Shown piece by piece: positions 6,223-10,860 of a DNA stretch of 10,860 bases. The first letter of the stretch is position 1, and the number at the start of each line of letters is the position of its first letter. The position numbers and the translations under genes were made by a program. The notes under the pieces are model-generated. The model ran no database searches. It had not been told where the DNA came from and worked only from the letters and a program-made list of their open reading frames with translations. This DNA comes from Bacteroidota bacterium (lineage in GTDB: Bacteria > CLD3 > SB21). The stretch is from assembly GCA_020438245.1 (NCBI GenBank), contig JAGQUY010000294.1, positions 1-10,860 on the forward strand. Reading direction: 5' to 3'.

Positions 6223-6882
6223 TTAAACAAGATTAAACACCTTTTGCAATTCCGAAAATCGGTCGATCAAATGATTTGGCCCTGCCGCCACCAGGTCCGC
6301 CTTGGAGGTCGGTCCACTCGCCACTGCAATAACGCGCAACCCGGCTGCTTTTGCAGCTTGGATATCATAAATGTGATCGCCCACGTAAACGGTCTCCTCG
6401 GGGGTTGCCTCCAATTGAGTCATGGCGTTCAGCAGAGACTCCGGATGTGGTTTTGTCTGCGGAACATCTTTACTCCCAACAACCACTTCAAACAATTCTT
6501 CCAAGCCGTGACGATTCAGAATTTTTTCGATCGTCGATCGTCGTTTGGTAGATACCACTCCCAGAGTATAAACATTGTCAAACAATGACTCGAGCGTATC
6601 GATGACACCCTCCAGCATATAGGTTGACTCTACCATTAAACCGGATTCGGCCTTTTCTAAGAAAATGGTTTTGCAACAGCTTAGTGTTTTCAGGTCAATG
6701 TCCGGCAAAAAACTACGGAACGTCTCATCCAGGGAAGCGCCTATCATACGCCGCACGCTCTGGGGATGCGCCGGTGGATAACCCGTGGATTCCAGTGCCG
6801 CATTTACGCACTCAATAACACCCTCGGAGGAGTCAGCGAGCGTGTAGTCGAAATCACATAGGATAACATGTACGTGTTCCAC
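6223..6882 (-). CDS. HAD-family phosphatase, phosphoglycolate phosphatase type
   Basis: This is a cytosolic HAD subfamily IA hydrolase of 219 residues, the usual length for phosphoglycolate phosphatase and related enzymes. All four HAD motifs are visible: LCDFDYTLADSS (nucleophile Asp10, acid/base Asp12), VVSTKRR (Ser/Thr motif II), SKDVPQTKPHPESLL (Lys of motif III) and YVGDHIYDIQAAKAAG (acidic motif IV). The helical cap lies between motifs I and II. Tyr replaces the usual Gly in DxDGT. The start was set at GTG 6882, preceded by GGAG (6894-6891) and sharing one base with the TAG of the upstream HAD gene. A much longer open frame upstream is only the out-of-frame copy of that gene. The substrate is uncertain: phosphoglycolate, a pyrophosphate or a nucleotide are all possible. 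Confidence 0.9.
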   Translation of the reverse strand: MEHVHVILCDFDYTLADSSEGVIECVNAALESTGYPPAHPQSVRRMIGASLDETFRSFLPDIDLKTLSCCKTIFLEKAESGLMVESTYMLEGVIDTLESLFDNVYTLGVVSTKRRSTIEKILNRHGLEELFEVVVGSKDVPQTKPHPESLLNAMTQLEATPEETVYVGDHIYDIQAAKAAGLRVIAVASGPTSKADLVAAGPNHLIDRFSELQKVFNLV

Positions 6883-7622
6883 TAAACTGACTCCAGAAGA
6901 TCCGGAAGACCGTGCAAGTGTGCAAGTTCGTAATCGGGTTTGAAGCGTTTGTGGCGGATTTTTGCACCCGTTGGGTTCAACCACAACGTCCTCAATCCGG
7001 CCCGGGCCGCACCGTAGACATCCCGATGGAGCTGGTCGCCAATATGAATCACCGACGAGGAATGGATCTTCCACCGATGGAGGGCCATTTCGAACATAGT
7101 TGAATGGGGTTTGCAATAAAGACAATCGGATGAATAGAGCGTAAAGTCAAACACGTCAAGAATACCAAGTCGTTGCAACGCGTCTCTCCCAAACATACCC
7201 GGCGTAATGGTGTTTGAAATCACCGCCAGCTTATATCCGCGTTCTTTCAATCGGTTCACGACTTTGTCAGCTCCGTCAACCAATTGGCGGGCGACCACTA
7301 CGGGCATGAAAAAGGAATGAAGAAGACTCGGAACCGTAATCGACGGCGGTAAACCGAATTCGGAATGGAGACAGGTAAATATCCTTTCCACCGAAACTTC
7401 CAGATGATGCTTGTTGCCGATCACTCGAAGTTCATTAAAATACCTGTAGTATGCTTCCGACCATTGTTTTTGGGTCGGCCGGCGCAATCCGAGTTTTGTA
7501 AAAATGCGTGCGTGATTTGCAAATCCGGCACGCTCCAGTTTTTCCCACTCGAGGTTATCATGCCTTAGCAAGGTATTGCCGAGGTCGAAGGTTATCGCCT
7601 TAATCATGTTGGATGGATCCAT
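6882..7622 (-). CDS. HAD-family hydrolase with DLGNT motif I
   Basis: This is a second HAD subfamily IA protein, 246 residues from ATG 7622. Motif I is ITFDLGNTLL: the nucleophile Asp13 is present, but the second Asp of DxD is Gly15. Motif II is AVISNTITPG, motif III has the Lys in LYCKPHSTMF, and motif IV is IHIGDQLHRDVYGAARAG. Proteins with this DLGNT form are widespread HAD members, but loss of the usual acid/base Asp makes an ordinary phosphatase reaction less certain. A helical cap of about 110 residues separates motifs I and II. Possible starts are TTG 7640, ATG 7622 and ATG 7607; none has a strong Shine-Dalgarno, and ATG 7607 would begin MIKAITFDLGNT. It is the first gene of the unit and is translationally coupled to the next HAD gene through a shared base in TAGTG. 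Confidence 0.87.
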   Translation of the reverse strand: MDPSNMIKAITFDLGNTLLRHDNLEWEKLERAGFANHARIFTKLGLRRPTQKQWSEAYYRYFNELRVIGNKHHLEVSVERIFTCLHSEFGLPPSITVPSLLHSFFMPVVVARQLVDGADKVVNRLKERGYKLAVISNTITPGMFGRDALQRLGILDVFDFTLYSSDCLYCKPHSTMFEMALHRWKIHSSSVIHIGDQLHRDVYGAARAGLRTLWLNPTGAKIRHKRFKPDYELAHLHGLPDLLESV

Positions 7623-7788
7623 TTTAGTATCAGGGCGCAATTTAGACCCCGTAAAAACGAATTCAAAGGGAAGAATTATCGTTATATTGGACTATATATT
7701 TTTTATAATAAATGGATCTTTACTTAAAATAAAGTCTATAATATATTGATTGTCGACATAACCCAATCCGGTATTGGACTATCATACT
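7623..7788. promoter_or_regulatory. Divergent AT-rich control region with TATTGGAC repeats
   Basis: This region separates the minus-strand HAD unit from the plus-strand GNAT/DinB unit. An 11-base direct repeat TATTGGACTAT occurs at 7685-7695 and 7772-7782, and a shorter copy TATTGGAC follows at 7796-7803 just inside the first GNAT gene. The second copy overlaps a dyad CCAAT-CCGGT-ATTGG (7763-7777). Two TATAAT boxes on the plus strand (7704-7709 and 7737-7742) and a GATAAT on the minus strand (7680-7675) could be -10 elements; none has a convincing -35. The repeats may be binding sites for a regulator of one or both units. Confidence 0.4.
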
Positions 7789-8244
7789 ATGAAAGTATTG
7801 GACCGTATTGAAATATCAAAAGCCGTGATTACGGACCTGACTGCAGTAGCAGGATTATTCAACTCGTATCGAGTTTTTTATGGGCAAGCCCCAAATTTGG
7901 AAATGGCAACGAAGTTCCTCAGTATGCGACTTGCAAACGGCGATTCTGTGATTTTTGTCGCCAAAGACAAGGCCGAGTCTGTTGGTTTTGTTCAACTATA
8001 CCCAAGCTATTCATCGGTATCAATGAAGCCGATTTGGATTCTGAATGACCTCTTCGTTTCGCCCACTGCAAGGCAACATGGAATCGGGCGTGCTTTGATG
8101 AACAAGGCGCGCGACTTTGCTGTCGAAACAGGTGCCAAAGGTCTATCCCTAGAGACAACGTCGAATAATTTGATTGGCCAAAAACTGTATGAATCCCTCG
8201 GATATCGAAAAGATGAAACGCTCCATTATTTTCTGGAAGTCTAA
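7789..8244 (+). CDS. GNAT-family N-acetyltransferase
   Basis: GNAT enzymes move an acetyl group from acetyl-CoA to an amine. The 151-residue product shows the GNAT fold in order: an N-terminal strand and helix (IEISKAVITDLTAVAGLF), a central strand with DSVIFVAKDKAESVGFVQLYP, then the acetyl-CoA-binding motif A (WILNDLFVSPTARQHGIGRALM, with the RQHGIG pyrophosphate loop), and a C-terminal LSLETTSNNLIGQKLYESLGY block. The start ATG 7789 has no clear Shine-Dalgarno; a TTG at 7774 in the same frame falls inside the upstream dyad and is less likely. It is the first gene of a six-gene unit, with the next GNAT starting about 6 bases after its TAA. The substrate is unknown. Confidence 0.9.
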   Translation: MKVLDRIEISKAVITDLTAVAGLFNSYRVFYGQAPNLEMATKFLSMRLANGDSVIFVAKDKAESVGFVQLYPSYSSVSMKPIWILNDLFVSPTARQHGIGRALMNKARDFAVETGAKGLSLETTSNNLIGQKLYESLGYRKDETLHYFLEV

Positions 8245-8250
8245 TTGCAC

Positions 8251-8691
8251 ATGAAGGATGCCTATTACATCAGTACTGACTCGGCTTTGCTGGACGTCCC
8301 GCTGATTCATTCGTTCTTGAGCAAATCCTACTGGGCTCGAGACATCCCGCAAAGCATTGTTCGAAACAGTATTGATCACAGCTTGTGTTTTGGGGTTTTT
8401 TTGGGTGCTGAGCAAGTTGGGTTTGCCAGAGTCGTCTCCGATTATTCCACCTTTGCCTATCTGGCCGACGTATTCATCTTGGATGCTCATCGGGGAAAGG
8501 GCCTGTCCAAGAAACTGATGGAAGCCGTTATGGGTCATCCAAGTTTACAAGGTTTGCGACGGTGGATGCTTGCAACGGCCGATGCTCATGGTTTGTACCG
8601 TCAATTTGGTTTTGGATCTCTGCAAAAACCGGAGCGTATCATGGAGATACTCCAAGTCAACCCTTACACGATTACTCCGCATGGTTCCTAA
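8251..8691 (+). CDS. GNAT-family N-acetyltransferase
   Basis: This is a second GNAT protein, 146 residues. It belongs to the group whose members share blocks such as LSKSYWARDIP, SLCFGVFLGAEQVGFARVVSD and FAYLADVFILDAHRGKGLSKKL, the last holding the HRGKGLS acetyl-CoA loop, followed by LRRWMLATADAHGLYRQFGF. The substrate is not known for this group. Translation may start at ATG 8251 or at TTG 8245, which touches the TAA of the preceding gene and has GGAAG five bases upstream; both give nearly the same protein. Its end overlaps the start of the third GNAT gene by 11 bases, so the three genes are probably translated together. Confidence 0.9.
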   Translation: MKDAYYISTDSALLDVPLIHSFLSKSYWARDIPQSIVRNSIDHSLCFGVFLGAEQVGFARVVSDYSTFAYLADVFILDAHRGKGLSKKLMEAVMGHPSLQGLRRWMLATADAHGLYRQFGFGSLQKPERIMEILQVNPYTITPHGS

Positions 8692-9184
8692 GAGGGTACG
8701 AAGAACCTATCTGGAAATGACCAAACGACCGGTCTACGGAAAGATTGGATTTGATGAAGACATTCTGATTATGCAAGCAACGAAACCAACCGTGTCGTTT
8801 TACCGATTTTTGTACTACGAAGTTGGCCAGCCTTGGAACTGGGTGGACAGACGAAAAATGAGTGATGAAGCTTTGCAGGAGATCATTCAGAACCCATGCG
8901 TCCAAATCCATGTCATCTACAAAAAGGGAATTCCCGCAGGGTATGTTGAACTCAACGGCAACGTGTCCGATGAAATAGAAATTGCCTACTTCGGTTTGAT
9001 GCCGGAATGTATTGGTGGAGGATTGGGAAAAAAATTCCTGCAATGGAGCATCTTGAAAGCATGGTCAATGGATGTGCAAAGGGTTTGGCTGCATACGTGC
9101 ACTCTTGATCATCCGTCTGCGCTGCTGTTGTACAAACGAATGGGGTTCGTTGCGTATGGCTCTGAAGAGTACGAGTTTAAGTAG
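8681..9184 (+). CDS. GNAT-family N-acetyltransferase
   Basis: This is a third GNAT protein, 167 residues from ATG 8681. It begins MVPKRVRRTYLEMTKRP, the start seen in a recognisable GNAT group, then has VSFYRFLYYEVGQPWNWVDR, and a core IEIAYFGLMPECIGGGLGKKF with the acetyl-CoA loop CIGGGLGKK. The end is VQRVWLHTCTLDHPSALLLY followed by KRMGF. The function of this group is unknown to me beyond the fold. The open frame continues upstream of ATG 8681, but that part is the out-of-frame copy of the second GNAT gene and the family-like sequence begins at this Met. The 11-base overlap with the previous gene points to translational coupling. Confidence 0.9.
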   Translation: MVPKRVRRTYLEMTKRPVYGKIGFDEDILIMQATKPTVSFYRFLYYEVGQPWNWVDRRKMSDEALQEIIQNPCVQIHVIYKKGIPAGYVELNGNVSDEIEIAYFGLMPECIGGGLGKKFLQWSILKAWSMDVQRVWLHTCTLDHPSALLLYKRMGFVAYGSEEYEFK

Positions 9185-9195
9185 AAAGGATCTAT

Positions 9196-9675
9196 ATGTT
9201 GAAACAAGAAGAACGCAAGGAGCGCATTCAACGAATCGGCGATTTACCGTCCGCTCTTGAACGTGCCGTCGATCAACTGACCGACGCGCAATTGGATACC
9301 CCATACCGGGAGGGTGGCTGGTCGGTTCGTCAAGTAGTCCATCATCTGGCCGATTCCCACATGAACGCGTACATTCGAATGAAGCTTACGCTAACGGAAG
9401 ATCACCCGACCGTACGACCCTACGACCAGGAAGCTTGGGCGGAACAGTACGACGCAAAACACCTTCCGATTGATACCTCGCTGAAATTGCTCGCAGCCCT
9501 TCATGCGCGATGGTACCAAATGTTGACCCGCGTGCAAGAAGCGGATTGGGCCAGAACCGCCTTTCATCCGGAAAACGGTGAATCAACTCTTGAAACCTTT
9601 TTGATCACGTACAGTGATCACGGAACCAATCACGTCAAACAAATAACTGACCTGCGGTCGCTGAGAAAATGGTAA
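9196..9675 (+). CDS. YfiT/DinB-superfamily putative metal-dependent hydrolase or transferase
   Basis: The 159-residue product has the DinB/YfiT four-helix pattern: YREGGWSVRQVVHHLADSH with His49/His50 and His55, and a C-terminal YSDHGTNHVKQI with His142 and His146. In the B. subtilis family member YfiT a metal is held by one His of the first block and the HxxxH near the C-terminus, and the same arrangement is present here. Relatives include the thiol S-transferase BstA (bacillithiol) and mycothiol-dependent enzymes, so a role in thiol-linked detoxification is possible but not shown. The start ATG 9196 has AAAGGA five bases upstream. The gene begins 11 bases after the third GNAT gene and ends overlapping the next GNAT gene by 7 bases (ATGGTAA). 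Confidence 0.88.
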   Translation: MLKQEERKERIQRIGDLPSALERAVDQLTDAQLDTPYREGGWSVRQVVHHLADSHMNAYIRMKLTLTEDHPTVRPYDQEAWAEQYDAKHLPIDTSLKLLAALHARWYQMLTRVQEADWARTAFHPENGESTLETFLITYSDHGTNHVKQITDLRSLRKW

Positions 9676-10166
9676 TCACGGACGTCCGATCGTTGAACTC
9701 CGGGGATTGGCAGGATGTTCTCCGGATTTACAAACAAGGTATCCAAAGCGGGATGGCCACGCTTGAAACTGAAATTCCGGATTGGCAGGTGTGGGACTCC
9801 GAACATCTTAAGGACCCCCGTTTCGTGGCAATAACGGATCACCGCACGGTTGGATGGATTGCCCTTACACCGGTTTCCGGACGATGTGTCTACGGCGGCG
9901 TCGGCGAAATCAGTGTCTACGTGGATTCAGAGGACAGAGGCAGGGGAGTTGGTAAACTACTTCTTCAAAAGGCCACTCGTCGTTCTGAAGAACTGGGTTA
10001 TTGGACGCTCCAAGCAGGAATCTTGGAAGAAAACGTTGCGAGTATCCGCTTGCACCGATCTTGCGGATTTCGTGTTGTGGGCGTTCGCGAAAGGCTTGGT
10101 CGACTCAATGGCCAATGGAAGAATATTGTATTAATGGAAAGACGAAGTCCCATCGTCGGAACCTGA
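9669..10166 (+). CDS. Phosphinothricin / L-amino-acid N-acetyltransferase-type GNAT
   Basis: The 165-residue product matches the phosphinothricin acetyltransferase and MnaT (YncA) group along its length. The matching blocks are MATLETEIPDWQVWDSEHL, FVAITDHRTVGWIALTPVSG, VYGGVGEISVYVDSEDRGRG with the acetyl-CoA loop RGRGVG, WTLQAGILEENVASIRLH, and CGFRVVGVRERLGRLNGQWK ending LMERRS. Enzymes of this group acetylate amino acids and analogues such as methionine sulfoximine, methionine sulfone or phosphinothricin; the natural substrate here is unknown. The start ATG 9669 overlaps the stop of the YfiT-type gene (ATGGTAA), so translation is coupled. The TGA stop at 10164-10166 is followed within bases by the Shine-Dalgarno of the next gene. 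Confidence 0.93.
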   Translation: MVITDVRSLNSGDWQDVLRIYKQGIQSGMATLETEIPDWQVWDSEHLKDPRFVAITDHRTVGWIALTPVSGRCVYGGVGEISVYVDSEDRGRGVGKLLLQKATRRSEELGYWTLQAGILEENVASIRLHRSCGFRVVGVRERLGRLNGQWKNIVLMERRSPIVGT

Positions 10167-10175
10167 GGAGTATAT

Positions 10176-10691
10176 ATGTTACAAAAACCCCCAACATCCG
10201 AGTATAGCAGTTTTTTCCAGCGGTACATGGATAAGATTCCCGACGGAGATCTGCTCAAGTTGTTACGGACCAATTTGGATGCAACGGTAAGTCTCGTTAA
10301 GGATTTGCCGGAATCCAAACTTGCCTTTCGATATGCCGAAGGCAAATGGTCCATAAAAGAAGTTCTCATTCACCATGCGGACGGAGAAAGAATCTTTTCA
10401 TATCGTGCGCTTTGCATTGCAAGGGGAGATCAGACCCCGCTACCGGGATTCGATGAAAACGAATACGCTCCCCAAAGCTTTGCCGACCTGCGATCCATTG
10501 GTTCAATTTTACAGGAGATGAAATCTATTCGTGAATCGACAATAGAGTTATTCTCCAATTTTGATCCTTCTGTGTGGACACGAATGGGAACAGTCAGCAA
10601 TGCACCTATTTCCGTCCGGGCAATAGCCTACATCATAGCGGGTCATGAACTACACCATCAATCTGTCATTCGGGAGAAATATCTGTCTTGA
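10176..10691 (+). CDS. DinB-superfamily protein
   Basis: The 171-residue product belongs to the DinB-like group with blocks KWSIKEVLIHHADGERIFSY, RALCIARGDQTPLPGFDENEY and a C-terminal IIAGHELHHQSVIREKYL. His66 or His67 plus His157 and His161 form the expected three-His metal site on a four-helix bundle. No activity is established for this group; hydrolase or thiol-transferase roles are suggested from relatives. The start ATG 10176 has GAGGAG five bases upstream. It is the last gene of the unit and the second DinB-type protein in it, differing clearly from the one at 9196 and so not a recent duplicate. Confidence 0.88.
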   Translation: MLQKPPTSEYSSFFQRYMDKIPDGDLLKLLRTNLDATVSLVKDLPESKLAFRYAEGKWSIKEVLIHHADGERIFSYRALCIARGDQTPLPGFDENEYAPQSFADLRSIGSILQEMKSIRESTIELFSNFDPSVWTRMGTVSNAPISVRAIAYIIAGHELHHQSVIREKYLS

Positions 10692-10767
10692 TGCTCTTAC
10701 TAAAGATCTCACGGGCTTTTTTTTCTAGAATGGCTAGTTTTCACAAAGTTTGGGAGGACCGGTTCAT

Positions 10768-10860
10768 ATGAGCATCAGGGTGTGTTTGTCGGGAATTTCA
10801 GGATGGGTAGGTCAAGCGTTGGCCGAGTCGATCCTGAAGGATGGTGCCTTTGAAATGGTG
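10768..10860 (+). CDS. DapB-type reductase, N-terminal fragment at the right edge
   Basis: Only 31 residues are inside the window: MSIRVCLSGISGWVGQALAE, then SILKDGAFEMV. The pattern of a charged strand followed by GxxGWVGxxL is a Rossmann dinucleotide-binding start and most resembles 4-hydroxy-tetrahydrodipicolinate reductase (DapB) and relatives, which act in lysine and diaminopimelate synthesis. GGGAGG (10752-10757) lies ten bases before ATG 10768, a slightly long but acceptable spacing. With so little sequence another NAD(P)-binding dehydrogenase is possible. The 76 bases between it and the DinB gene hold a run of eight T (10717-10724) but no strong hairpin. Confidence 0.6.
   Translation, partial: MSIRVCLSGISGWVGQALAESILKDGAFEMV

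Noticed and set aside
6883..7125. Long N-terminal extension (about 80 residues) of the HAD phosphatase frame
   Set aside because: It overlaps the motif-rich part of the upstream HAD gene out of frame, has no HAD-like sequence, and a GTG at 6882 with GGAG upstream gives the normal family length.
8672..9043. Open frame of 123 codons on the minus strand
   Set aside because: It is antisense to the third GNAT gene, which has clear family motifs; no domain is visible in it.
10692..10724. Intrinsic terminator after the last DinB gene
   Set aside because: A run of eight T (10717-10724) is present, but the preceding bases form only a weak, interrupted stem of about four pairs, so the call is not firm.

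Overview
The window looks like a chromosomal segment from a diderm (Gram-negative-type) bacterium of middling G+C. Support for this comes from a lipoprotein-like SPOR protein, two exported proteins with Sec signal peptides, and clear Shine-Dalgarno sites before many genes. The phylum cannot be fixed by reading alone. The FecR-domain protein paired with a large secreted protein, and the FadB-type 3-hydroxybutyryl-CoA dehydrogenase, recall FCB-type or candidate phyla, but that is only an impression. No rRNA, tRNA, CRISPR array, insertion sequence or phage gene was seen.

Left part, minus strand (1-3955). Reading in the direction of transcription, a secreted 377-residue protein is followed after 32 bases by a FecR-domain protein and a strong terminator. 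Then come a bacteriohemerythrin, a class I polyphosphate kinase 2, and the 5' end of glyA (serine hydroxymethyltransferase), which runs off the left edge. Two genes carry unusual changes. glyA has an in-frame TGA exactly where the family has a glycine. The hemerythrin has Asn in place of one of the five iron-binding histidines.

Middle (about 3956-7640). A plus-strand membrane methyltransferase of the isoprenylcysteine carboxyl methyltransferase type lies divergent from the secreted-protein gene, with a perfect CRP-type box near its start. After it, a minus-strand four-gene unit runs HAD hydrolase, HAD phosphatase of phosphoglycolate phosphatase type, SPOR lipoprotein, 3-hydroxybutyryl-CoA dehydrogenase. 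Spacing is tight or overlapping throughout, and the unit ends in an intrinsic terminator at about 4715-4746.

Right part, plus strand (7789-10691). Six small genes are packed head to tail: three GNAT acetyltransferases, a YfiT/DinB-type metal-dependent protein, a phosphinothricin/amino-acid N-acetyltransferase-type GNAT, and a second DinB-type protein. Three of the five junctions overlap or lie within 6 bases. This resembles a small-molecule modification or detoxification cassette of unknown substrate. It is divided from the HAD unit by an AT-rich divergent control region with repeated TATTGGAC elements. At the right edge begins a gene whose first 31 residues look like the nucleotide-binding start of a DapB-type reductase.
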